Assembly (NCBI GenBank): GCA_030549335.1
Contig: CM060196.1
Span: 8,571,501 to 8,635,500, forward strand
Length of the DNA stretch: 64,000 nucleotides
From: Pontederia crassipes
Lineage: Eukaryota; Streptophyta; Magnoliopsida; Commelinales; Pontederiaceae
Direction of reading: 5' to 3'
Shown: positions 12,442-22,285 of the stretch, one piece after another
Numbering within the stretch: position 1 is the first letter of the stretch
How the letters are laid out: each line of letters starts with the position of its first letter
The notes under the pieces: generated by a model
Seen by the model: only the letters and a program-made list of their open reading frames with translations
The model's database searches: none
What the model was told of the DNA's origin: nothing
Program-made: the position numbers and the translations under genes

Positions 12442-14085
12442 ATGTATTGGAGGGAGAAAGAGATGAAACAAAAGTTCGTTTACCTTGCAATTTTCCTACT
12501 TGTGCATAGCATCTGGCTCCCCAAAGCTTCTGCTTCTGCTTCTCCAACCATCGATAACTTCCTCAGCTGCCTCTCCAAGCATGCTCCACCCTTCACTAAC
12601 TTCTCGGAGCTCATCATCCAACAATGCAACCCTGCTTACTCCCCCGTCTTGAAGTCCTCCATACAAAACCTGAGATTCACCTCCCAAGTCACGCCCAAGC
12701 CCCTGCTCATTGTATCCCCAACATGTGCTCTGCAAGTCCAAGCATTGGTCATCTGCTGCAAGAAAAACAACTTGCCAATCAGAGTTCGAAGTGGCGGGCA
12801 TGACTATGAAGGCCTATCGTATCGATCCACCAAGTACGGCATCTTCATCCTGATGGATCTTGCAAAACTACGTTCGGTGCTCGTCGATATAGGAAAGAAT
12901 GAAGCTTGGGTGGAGACCGGTGCAACGGTAGGTGATGTTTACTACAATATTGCGCAGAAAAGCGCATTGCATGGGTTCCCAGCAGGCACTTGTCCCACAA
13001 TTGGTGCAGGTGGTCACCTAAGTGGAGGTGGTATCGGGATGTTGCTGAGAAAATATGGTCTTGCAGCTGACAATATCTTGGATGCCATCTTAGTAGATGC
13101 AAAGGGAAGGCTGCTTGACAGGGCGACAATGGGAGAGGACCTTTTTTGGGCCATAAGGGGAGGAGGAGGAGCAAGCTTTGGGGTCATCCTCTCATGGAAG
13201 ATAAGGTTAGTCCCCGTTACCAAAACTGTTGCCGTGTCGTCTGTCAGGAGAACAGTGGAACAGGGTGCTGCTGAACTTTTGAACAAATGGCAGCAGGTTG
13301 CACATGTGCTTCACGAGGACCTGCACCTCAAGGCTGACTTAAACCCTACAGCAACTGGTCCGGTTGCTGAATTCAAATGCTTTTTCCTTGGAGGATGCGA
13401 TGGATTACTCCAGCAGATGAACGGAAACTTTCCTGAGCTCGGTGTGAAGCGGAGAGACTGCAAGGAGATGAGTTGGGTAGAATCTACAGTCTATTTCGCT
13501 GGCTATACCAATGGAGAACCTCTGGAGACACTGACCAATAGAAGCTTGCAGCCAAAAGTCTACAACAAGGGAAAGTCCGACTACGTGAAGGTGCCCATCC
13601 CAGTAAATGGATGGGAAGGAATTTTGGAAAGATTATCTGAAGAGGGGGCAGGTTCCATGTGGATGGATCCTTATGGCGGCAGGATGAGCGAGATCCCAGA
13701 AGCAGAAATAGCATATCCACATAGATCAGGATACTTGTTCATAATTCAGTACCTTGCTATGTGGCAGAAAGGTGGTGCTGCAGAATCCAGAAAGCACTTG
13801 AGTTGGATCAAGAGGATGCATAGTTACATGACTCCCTATGTTTCCAATAACCCCAGAGCTCAGTACTTGAACTTTAGGGACCTTGACAATGGAAAGAATG
13901 AGGAAGGCAAGGCAAACTACTCCAGTGCCAAAGTTTGGGGTGAGAAGTATTTCAAGAGTAATTTTAAGAGATTGGCAATTGTGAAGGGAGAGGTCGATCC
14001 AGAGAACTTCTTTAGCAATGAGCACAGCATTCCACCCTTAATTCTTTCTGACAATGTTTCAGAAAATACTTGCACCATGAAATGA
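12442..14085 (+). CDS. Berberine bridge enzyme-like FAD-linked oxidase
   Basis: Intronless ORF of 547 residues, the usual length and structure of plant BBE-like proteins. A signal peptide is visible (hydrophobic stretch about residues 12-25, then a Ser/Ala-rich cleavage zone), so secretion or entry to the endomembrane system is expected. Met8 (12463) is an alternative start that gives a cleaner signal peptide. The FAD domain has RSGGHDYEG with His120, and GTCPTIGAGGHLSGGG with Cys184. In this family these two residues form the bicovalent FAD link. DLFWAIRGGGG and a C-terminal VDPENFFSNEHSIPP block are also typical. IIQYLAMW occupies the substrate-side strand seen in monolignol and carbohydrate oxidases. 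Members oxidise monolignols, oligogalacturonides, cellodextrins or alkaloids; the substrate here cannot be told from sequence. All key residues are intact. Confidence 0.95.
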   Translation: MYWREKEMKQKFVYLAIFLLVHSIWLPKASASASPTIDNFLSCLSKHAPPFTNFSELIIQQCNPAYSPVLKSSIQNLRFTSQVTPKPLLIVSPTCALQVQALVICCKKNNLPIRVRSGGHDYEGLSYRSTKYGIFILMDLAKLRSVLVDIGKNEAWVETGATVGDVYYNIAQKSALHGFPAGTCPTIGAGGHLSGGGIGMLLRKYGLAADNILDAILVDAKGRLLDRATMGEDLFWAIRGGGGASFGVILSWKIRLVPVTKTVAVSSVRRTVEQGAAELLNKWQQVAHVLHEDLHLKADLNPTATGPVAEFKCFFLGGCDGLLQQMNGNFPELGVKRRDCKEMSWVESTVYFAGYTNGEPLETLTNRSLQPKVYNKGKSDYVKVPIPVNGWEGILERLSEEGAGSMWMDPYGGRMSEIPEAEIAYPHRSGYLFIIQYLAMWQKGGAAESRKHLSWIKRMHSYMTPYVSNNPRAQYLNFRDLDNGKNEEGKANYSSAKVWGEKYFKSNFKRLAIVKGEVDPENFFSNEHSIPPLILSDNVSENTCTMK

Positions 14086-14166
14086 TTTCAGATCCCTGGC
14101 CAGCCACCAGCAGTATCCTATTTATCTTTGCTAGAGGTGAGAAGATACTTGAAATATGACCATGAG

Positions 14167-14172
14167 AATAAA
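14167..14172 (+). terminator. Candidate polyadenylation signal of the BBE-like gene
   Basis: AATAAA lies about 80 bases after the stop codon, in a T-rich context further downstream. Plant polyadenylation signals are loose, so this is only a plausible site. Confidence 0.4.
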
Positions 14173-14847
14173 GTTTAAATTGATCGACAAGAAGCTTAAA
14201 ATGGCTTCTGATTTGTTTTTCCTTTCCCTTTGTCATTTTCGTTCACATTCCTTCAATTTAAATTGGCTGGCCACATGATGTCAATCAAAGTTTGTCAAAA
14301 GAAATTTGCAACTTTTTCGGGTGTCACATAAAGGCCAAGATCTAATAAAATAGAAAATCTTGAGCTCAAGTAATTTCATATGAAACCATAATATGGAATG
14401 GCCCGAGCAAAAATAAAGAATGGCCAAGTATGTCGGCTAAATATCTTGTTAACATTAATAGTTTATTACCCATGGATTTGAAATGAGACGAAACAACTAA
14501 TGCTTCTACATCCTTCCAAGAAGATTAAAACAGTTACAGGCACTCGAAGAAGAGAGATGCCACAACTCACAAGGATCATTAATCTTCCGACTCCTGTGTT
14601 TTATTTTACCCATTTCAATGTTAATGGTCCTTCTCCATGATCCATCTTCCTTCAAGTAACTCGTATGGTCCTTGGTCTTCCGTGTTAAAGTTCTCTTCAT
14701 AACCTCCAGTCCAATACCTCCACCAGACAATTTCTCTTCAAATGACACTAAAAGATGTACTTCCAATCCAAGCATCTTCAGGAAACATAACCTTACTGAT
14801 CAGAGTTCAAAGTAACGTTACTGCACATCACTGCAATCTAACCAAAT

Positions 14848-14903
14848 CACATTATTGTCCACACTGATTGGCAGACCATAATGTCAGTGTGGTCAATAAT
14901 GTG
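14848..14903. repeat. Short inverted repeat, 20-bp arms
   Basis: CACATTATTGTCCACACTGA (14848-14867) pairs with 14884-14903 with one mismatch, leaving a 16-base loop. Could fold as a stem-loop in RNA or be a degraded MITE end pair. Confidence 0.75.
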
Positions 14904-15336
14904 CCTTAGAGTTCAACGGTAGATGAACCTAACTCTAGAGACAGCAGAGAAGAGCCCATCAAAGGGTTCCTGGAAAGTTCTCACTCCACTGATGGCATTA
15001 GCGACCAAAGAAATAGAGATGGTTAACCCCTCAAAAAAGAAAAAGGAAAGAGATGGTTTCAGAACGCTACTAAGAACATATAGTGGTAAATTAGATTATA
15101 GAGACTGGCATCTTGTTCGCTCAAAAATCACATAAGCCATTATTGAGCTAGAATAACAGGGGCTGAACAAAGCTTTGGTAGGGAAGGAAAGAAGTTCCTT
15201 AATGCCACGGCGTAATTGAACTTGTGAACAAACAGCAACTTCTCACGAACTAGTTTGAGCTCGTGAGTAATGTGTGCTGTTTACTCCAATACATGGAAAC
15301 TTCCCCGAGATAGTTATGGAATGGAATAAACACACT

Positions 15337-15430
15337 GTTAGATCAGCGACTGTCTATTGCTGAAACCTCAAAGGATAATTGTTGAAATTATCCTTTGAGG
15401 TTTCAGCAATAGACAGTCGCTGAATCTAAC
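15337..15430. repeat. Near-perfect 44-bp-arm hairpin, 5-base loop
   Basis: The left arm 15337-15380 and right arm 15386-15430 are reverse complements apart from a single-base bulge (GTTAGATC versus GTTAGATTC). The loop is only GTTGA. It is not part of a recognised transposon and lies in otherwise unique-looking DNA. If transcribed it would form one extended duplex suited to Dicer-like processing. A young MIRNA or siRNA locus, or a replication-slippage inversion, are the alternatives. Confidence 0.9.
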
Positions 15431-16679
15431 CTACTACAAAAGCAAGTTGCCTATGTCAAGGTGTTCATGTGATTATAAAGATAAAAAGTATTTTCTAGAA
15501 CAGTCTCTCTAGAGGCTCTGTTACATTCCAATCAATGGACAATTATGTTGGGTGAATGAGATATAGCATTACCACTGTATAAGAAAACTTCATTATTCAT
15601 CAACTTGCTAAATGGAAATATTGTGGGTATGCAGCAACTAGGAAGCAATTATTTGAATCATGAGGATTTACAGATTACGCAGCTCAATATACTCTCATAT
15701 CTCAGTCATAGGGCACTACAGTTTGACATTATGGTCCTTGACTTAGGTAGAAACCAGGAAGATATGAAAACTACGCAAGTTCTAAGGCGAATGGAGAGGC
15801 CCATCCATAGAACGTCTTTGGCAGTTAATAAAGTGTTACAATATGAAAAATTCCATCAAACAATTGCATCACAGCATTATTTTAGCTCCAATGCCAATAA
15901 GCAGTAATGATGTATCTTCTTGCAGGAATACTCTTTATTTTTTAAGAAAAAAATATTTTTTTATAAAGAAGTTCTGGAAATTGCATAACGGTCATGATCT
16001 TGCATTCTTGCTGCAGGATAGGCAATGACCTATAAAAAAGAAACTTTGATGCAAACAACTATCGTTTATGCAGCCAGTGATACAAAAAGATTGAGGTTGC
16101 TAAATCTCTAGGCCGATTCCATAGGCAGAAAACTGTATGCTCCACTCAGTACTAAACTCGCTATGTTAAATTATGTAAAGGAAATAACATTAATGAAATA
16201 AAAGAACTACTAGGTTCAGAAATCCCACTGTCGGTCTCTAACAATTCTGCCCGAATAGCAGCGGGCGGTAAAGAACTTGCATTACATTTCACATCAGCAA
16301 CATGAGAAAATATGGTTGTTAACTATGTGCCTTAGGCTCAGTTTCTGCTATTCCTTAGCAGCGTGAAAACTATTGTAACAGATATTATGATCACCCAATT
16401 TACTTTTTGGGAAGCTAATTGGACAACCGATTTTTTGACAAATTTTGATCAAACTTCTATTCACGATCTTTTTTGAAAATCTGATCCCCCGCAGGATCTG
16501 AAATATTTTGTATCAAAACCGGTTTATTAATCGATAGATGATATCTCTTTTTATCAAAAAAAAAAAAAAGTGCGCCCTAGGCACAGCTTCGTTAGGGCAA
16601 CAATAACTAATGACAAAGTGCTCAATTACGATAGCAATCGTTCAGTGCATACCCAAATCAGGGGAACTTGCTATCAATT

Positions 16680-17417
16680 TCAGAGCCTTGATGTGGCCTT
16701 CTTCTTGTCCTCCTCTGCGTACATGGTCAGCCCAGACTCGATCGCCAGGAATGCCTCCTCATACGCCCCTTTCCTTATCGAAGCGTACACCCCGCCGTTC
16801 CAATTCCTCGCTGCCAGCTCCTCCGCCATCCCCACGGCAGCATCCACCACCGCCTCCGGGGGCCCTTTAACCGCTCTATCCACGATCCCCATCTGCACCG
16901 CGGCATCTGCCATAATCCTCTCCGCCTTTAGAAGCACGTCTCTCCTCGCCCGCGGATTCGGGATCTTTGTCCGCATGATGGCCATAGACCACTCCGTAAG
17001 GGGCAACCCGTAGTTGAGTTCGCTCATGTAGAAGAACCCACGATCGGCGCGCATGACCACGTAGTCGTGACAGAGCGCGAGAATTGCCCCTGCGGCGGCG
17101 GCGTGTCCGGTGACGGCAGCGATGGTGGGTACCGGAATGGAGATGAGGTCGGATAGGACGCGCAGGAAGGCGGAGGCCATGAGCCCTAGGCGCTCAGAAG
17201 GGGAGATCTTGGCCCATGACAGGTCGAGGCCGTTGGAGAAAAACTTTCCCTCGGCGGTGGTGACGAGGGCCGCGGGCTCCCCGGAGGCCTCGACGGAGGA
17301 CCGGACTTGGGCGAGCGCGGAGCCGACGGCGGAGAGGAGGGATGGGTTGAGGCGGTGGTCGTCGGCGCCGGTCAGGGTGAGCACGTAGACGCGCCCGCGC
17401 TTTTCCAGCGTGCACAT
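16680..17417 (-). CDS. Peroxisomal enoyl-CoA delta(3),delta(2)-isomerase, copy 1
   Basis: Intronless 245-residue crotonase-fold protein. It would shift the double bond of 3-enoyl-CoA to 2-enoyl-CoA so that unsaturated fatty acids can continue through beta-oxidation. The oxyanion-hole regions are GKFFSNGLDL (about residues 58-66) and VTGHAAAAG (102-110). MSELNYGLPL carries Glu133, matching the catalytic glutamate position of plant ECI proteins. The C-terminus is SRL, a peroxisomal targeting signal type 1. The ATG at 17417 begins MCTLEKRG, and the paralogue at 31437 starts identically, which supports this start. The coding region is GC-rich against AT-rich surroundings, as often in intronless monocot genes. 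The two copies are local duplicates in the same orientation. Confidence 0.93.
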   Translation of the reverse strand: MCTLEKRGRVYVLTLTGADDHRLNPSLLSAVGSALAQVRSSVEASGEPAALVTTAEGKFFSNGLDLSWAKISPSERLGLMASAFLRVLSDLISIPVPTIAAVTGHAAAAGAILALCHDYVVMRADRGFFYMSELNYGLPLTEWSMAIMRTKIPNPRARRDVLLKAERIMADAAVQMGIVDRAVKGPPEAVVDAAVGMAEELAARNWNGGVYASIRKGAYEEAFLAIESGLTMYAEEDKKKATSRL

Positions 17418-18949
17418 TTTTTTCAGTCTTCCTCTCTGGTGAGTTTGCCGCGGGAAACTTGGAGTCGTCGATGGGCCACCGCCGCCAGATGATAAGAAGG
17501 AGCGTTCCCTAATTTTTCACAGTGACGTCATAAATGCATCCCTTTTGTCATATCCCAGTTCCCGTCGTACTAACCCACTTTAACCCGATGTCAGAAAGTG
17601 CATCCCATATCTCAGATCCGGCTAGGCCACGATCACATTTTAATTTGTATACGAGAATAGAGCTACGTCTCAGGACCCAAATATGAAAAAACTGGGCGTG
17701 TCGTCTCATATTCGTGTCAGTCAGAAAAAAGATTTTACATTCCGACACGATTCGCGCTCAGCCCGACCGAGTCAGTCGACATGGGGTCATACCGGGTCGA
17801 ACTGCTCTTTTTTTCTCTTTAAAATTCAAACTTTATCGTTTTTAATTTACTTTTCATATAATATAATTAATATTAGTCTATAATTGACTTTAGTGACTAC
17901 TTGAATTATTATTATATAATAATTATATAGTTAAAATTTTAAATACGTTAAGTCATTAATTTGTAATTATTAAGTAAGTAAATTTATAAAATGAATAATT
18001 AAATAATAACCTTATACATAAAATTAATAGGTAAGTATTTAATAAATATATATTATATGTAATTTATTGTATAATTCATAATAGTAGAATATCATATTAG
18101 TATAAGACTATAATATTAGTAGTATAGATAGTTAAGTAATAATTTATTATATACTAAGTTATAAGATGAATTTCTGATCTTGTGTTCGAGTATCTGCATC
18201 AAATTTAAATTATGACATTCTATAATGAATGCAGAAGTTTAGAATTTTCAAACATTCACCGGTGTTCGTTGAAAACTTTAATTCTTGCATTTTATGATAG
18301 CATTCTCACAATAATCATTGTTTAAATTCATTTCGAGTGAAAAAGTCACATCACTTTTTTTATATTTCGTTGTGTATACCCATCTCAAATGTCAAAGATG
18401 TAGCTTTTTCACTCGAAATGAGCTTATAGTGACTATTGTAAGGAGACTGGGAGTGAGTAGAGAGAGATTGAGAGAGAGAGAGGGGTGAGGGGCACTTGAA
18501 TGAAGAAAAGAAGGGGTTAACAGGTTTTTATAGGCGGAGAAGTGAAATAAAAATATTTTGACACTGTCTGCGTTCGCTTAAACACAGCTTGTGTTATCCT
18601 ATTTTACCGCATCCGTGAACTAACATTCGTGTTCGTGTTGTCAAATCGTAAATTCCTTCAAATAAGTAAGCCATGTAATTTCAGCGCGAGCCGTTTTGGT
18701 GCGCGGACCATGTTGGTGCACTAAAAAAACTCATGCTAAAATTGGTCATGTTGTGTCGGGTCTGTATTCATCATGTGTGGGACGTGTCGTGCCCACAATG
18801 CTCGAGCATGAAAATGAATCGTGTTCGTGCCATTATGTGCTGACACGACTTTCGGACGAGCTGACGACATATCAAGCCGTGGAGTCGGCCAAAAGTCGTG
18901 TCTACTCTCGAACAAATGTGATTTTCTTAATTATGAAATATTAATTATT
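17418..18949. other. Intergenic DNA, possible degraded DNA transposon
   Basis: The first ~150 bases are upstream sequence of the isomerase gene. About 17690-17800 and 18660-18910 are GC-richer blocks with recurring CGTGTCG/GACACGA words in opposite orientations. They may be the two ends of a decayed element whose middle is AT-rich. I cannot define ends or a target duplication. A (GA)n stretch lies at about 18447-18482. Confidence 0.35.
18328..18421. repeat. Inverted repeat, 24-bp arms
   Basis: 18328-18351 (TCATTTCGAGTGAAAAAGTC and on) pairs with 18398-18421 with two mismatches across a 46-base spacer. Weaker pairing continues outward (ACAATAATCATTG with its partner near 18430). This suggests a small foldback or MITE fragment. 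Confidence 0.7.
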
Positions 18950-18954
18950 ATAAG

Positions 18955-20232
18955 TGTTGGATCTAAGTTTTAATGACATATAAAATTATATTTTGATAAT
19001 ATAAATCACGAAAGATTAAATTTAAAATGCTAAAAAAGTTTAAACAAAAAGGATAACTTTATGCACTACACTTTGATTAAATAACTGACTTTGATTCTAT
19101 TAGATTTTTTTATATATAAAAGTTGTAAAAAATTATGTTAGCTTTCCATAGAATAAAAAATCATCTCATTTTAATAAGTGTGTAAAACATTATGCTTAAA
19201 ATAGGATCGACCTGCCGGCTGGAACACCGGTCTAACATCGGTCGATCAGTCCAGGATATAGGTCGACCGATCAGTGCAGAAAATGTCCAATTTCAATAAA
19301 CATAATGATGAGACTGTACCAGTCGAAGTACCGATCGATCGGTTAGGAACATAGGTCAACCGGACAGTGCAGAAAATGCTCAATTTCAATAAACAGAATG
19401 ATGAGACTGTACCGGTCGAGGTACTGATCGACCGCTCAAGAACACAAGTCGATCGGACAGTGTAGAATTCACCAACGGTCATATTTTTTTATAAAAGAAA
19501 GTGTACCGATCGACCGGTCCATATGTGCGATTGACCGGCCTCCGAGACAAATGAACAGTAACGATCAATTTTGAAAGAGAAAATTGTGGAATAATTTTTG
19601 GACGACTTTCTCACTTGCTGAAGCCTATAAAAGGAGTGTCAAAGCTAGAAGCAAAGGCATCCATCCAAAACTTAAAGAAAAACTTCAAGTTATCAAAAGG
19701 AGATCATTTCTTGAAGTTTTCATTTTAAGTTTTTTCTTCTTTCTCTCTTCTCCTCTTGTGAGCTTAGAATTTTAAAAGAAAGAAGCATTTTATTTAGAAA
19801 AATACTGAGAGAACTCCTGTGTAAAAGAGATTCAAAATTTTACCTCTTGAACGAGAGAAATAAATTAGCTACATTGAAGGAGAAGTGTGTCTTACCTCTC
19901 GAAGCGGAGAAAAGACGATGGTGTAAATGGTTTTTCTTCCTTGTCCCATTTGGAACAAAGGAAGATATTCTAGTAGAATCTCCGACGGTCTCGAGGTCGA
20001 AAAGTCGGAACGGAGACGTAAGCTAAAGTGTGGCCGAACCTTATCAACAACCACCACATGTATTGTGATTGAATTTTCTCTCTCTCCATCTCATATTATT
20101 TGATGTGATCTAATTTGCGTTGATTGTTGAATTAGTTTTAAGCTTCTGTAGTGTATGCTTGTGAAATTGGTATTTTTTTAAAACATCAATTCACCCTTCC
20201 CCCTCCTTCTTAGTGTCCTTTGGGATTTTACA
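18955..20232 (+). repeat. 5' LTR of the gag-only Copia element
   Basis: Begins TGTTGGATCT and ends TTTTACA. It aligns along its length with 22286-23453. It contains two tandem copies of a 93-bp unit (between about 19255 and 19440) where the 3' LTR has one, which accounts for most of the length difference. Confidence 0.9.
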
Positions 20233-20234
20233 AT

Positions 20235-20246
20235 TGGTATCGGAAC
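20235..20246 (+). promoter_or_regulatory. Primer binding site of the Copia element
   Basis: TGGTATCGGAAC lies two bases after the 5' LTR and resembles the TGGTATCAGAGC complement of the plant initiator Met-tRNA 3' end. Confidence 0.8.
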
Positions 20247-20323
20247 GGATTGCTCTCGTTTTAAGATCAAATCATTTTAAGATTTGATCACCTTGTTTTA
20301 AGATTTAACAATCTTTAAGAGCT

Positions 20324-21760
20324 ATGACATCAAGTGATTCTAATTTTACCGTAAGACAATTAATTAGACATCCTCCCCTTTTAAATGCTTTGAAAAATTA
20401 GAATCCAAGCATATATTTGTTCTATTGATATCGACATGTGGGACATAGTTGAAAAATGTTATTATTTTCATGAAAAGTTACTTACAGATTCTAAAGAAAG
20501 AAAAAAGATTTTTTTCAAAAATTGATTGGAAAGCCAAAAATATTTTTTGTTATTCTTTGGATTCAACGGAGTTTAATCGGATTTCAAATTGTAAATCTGC
20601 AACCGAGATTTGGCAAAAGCTCATCACTACTTATGAAGGAACCGACAAAGTTAAAAAATCTAGATTGATATTTTAAATCATCAATATGATTATTTCAAAA
20701 TGCATGATAATGAATCCATAAATCATATGGTTGTTTGGTTTAATGATATTTTGAATGACTTAGCCTCCTTGGGCGAGCTAAGAACTAATCCCCAAAAAGT
20801 GAAAAAGATTCTCAGGTCTCTCCTCAAAATGGCGTACGAAGAGGACCATTATTTAAGAAAAAGATTTGAACAAATTGGATTTCAATGATCTAATTAGTTC
20901 ACTTCTAACCTATGAGATCTCAATCCAAGAAGATCAAGAAGAAAAAACCCTCAAGAAAAAAAATATTGACACTGAAAGCAAATCCAAAAAAAGAAGACTC
21001 AAGTGAAGAGGAAGTGGACGAAAAGAAACTCGCCCGCTACACAAAAAAATTATACAAGTATCTCAAGTTGGCAAAAAAGAATGAGAAGAATGAGAAGTCA
21101 ATAAGAAGAACATACAAAGAAGAGACATCTCAAAAAAAAAGAAAAAATATGAAGAGTCAAGTGACTCCTTAAGTTCTTTTAATGACGAAGCATATCTATG
21201 CATAATGGCACACAACGATGAGGTAAATTCTAATTCCTCAAACTCAAATGATGACTCATCGAGCTTTTCTGAATAAAATATTTCTTTAGATGTGAATAAA
21301 AAACTCTCATCCTTTATAAAAAATATTTCTCACTTAAAGAAAAAAAAATAAGAAATTAATACATGAGATTGAAAAATTAAAAGAAGAAAATGATACATGT
21401 TTTATGAAAAATAAAAATATCAAAAATAAAATTAAAACTTTAGAAATTATACGTGCATGTGAAATTGTCAAACTAGCATATTCATTAGAAAAGGTAAAAC
21501 AAGAAAACGTCTCTTCAAAAAATACACAAAATAGCGATAAGACTATTTCTCATATAATGAAAAATAATTTTAGGAATCATTTTGTTCATGAAAATTCTTA
21601 TTGGAAATCATATCATTCATATAGTAGAAAATCACATCTCAAATGTTTTATATGTGAATTTTATAGTCATTACGCATATCAATGTAAAATAAGAAAATCT
21701 TCACAACATGGGATGATATGAGTTTCAAAAGGAAATTTGACTAACAAAATTGGACCCAAA
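20324..21760 (+). pseudogene. Copia gag, fragmented
   Basis: Pieces in different frames recreate a Copia gag. There is an N-terminal start at 20324 (ATGACATCAAGTG). A UBN2/gag domain spans 20449-20888 (SATEIWQKLITTYEGT, then the LNDLASLGE region). A lysine/glutamate-rich linker lies at 20912-21172. A CCHC zinc knuckle near 21643-21684 reads CFICEFYSHYAYQC (C-x2-C-x4-H-x4-C). The frame then reaches a GPKEVWVPK-like tail with a stop in place of the first W. Several frameshifts and stops make it non-functional here. Nothing of pol follows. Confidence 0.8.
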
Positions 21761-22269
21761 GAAGTTTGAGTACCAAAGTTTGATTATTTTTCAAGTGTGC
21801 CTCACATGTAAAGCAAAGAAGGAATTGGAAATGTGAAGGCGTAAATATTATGGTAAAAAGTATCATCTATCTCTTATTTCACTAAAAAAATCAAAATTAC
21901 TATTTCCTTGAAAAGAAAGAACATATAAAATTGATAATAGTGATAGGGGGAGCATAATAAACTTTATTTTTACATATTATAGATATCATTGTTGTGAAAT
22001 TTTATGCCATATTTTGATTATTAATATTTTTTCCTTCATCAAATTATTTTCATTTCGCCATTATAAAATAGTCATAAATTTAGGAGGAGTTATTTCTTCA
22101 TATACAAATTATTCTTTTTGATGAAATAAAAGGAGAAATGTATGAGAAATATGATCTGAATATCATTTTATACGAAAGTTGTGTTAGAGGGAGTAAATTT
22201 GATTTTACAACTTATTTTACAATTTTTTCATAACTTATATATTTTTCATATTTCTCAATTTGTCTTCAT

Positions 22270-22285
22270 AAAAAAAGGGGAAGAT
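22270..22285 (+). promoter_or_regulatory. Polypurine tract of the Copia element
   Basis: AAAAAAAGGGGAAGA-type purine run directly before the 3' LTR, the expected site for plus-strand priming. Confidence 0.75.

Larger units (their letters stand above)
14173..16679. other. Region with no recognised gene
   Basis: Several short open frames occur on both strands (for example 14506-14775 minus and 14923-15135 plus), but none resembles a family I know and none is supported by splice or start context. The distinct structures are two inverted repeats, at 14848-14903 and 15337-15430. An A-run of about 15 bases precedes 16570. The right end should be 3' UTR of the isomerase on the minus strand. Confidence 0.5.

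Noticed and set aside
14506-14775. Minus-strand open frame of 89 codons
   Set aside because: No recognisable family, no splice or promoter context. Kept only as a mention in the region entry.
15605-15907. Plus-strand open frame of 100 codons
   Set aside because: Begins with TTG, has no recognisable motif, and sits in a gene-poor stretch. Probably chance.
17690-18910. Complete hAT element
   Set aside because: Opposed CGTGTCG-rich blocks suggest ends of a DNA transposon, but no aligned TIR or 8-bp duplication could be established.
19246-19482. 78-codon frame with repeated Thr/Ser motif
   Set aside because: A by-product of the 93-bp tandem unit in the Copia LTR, antisense to the element.
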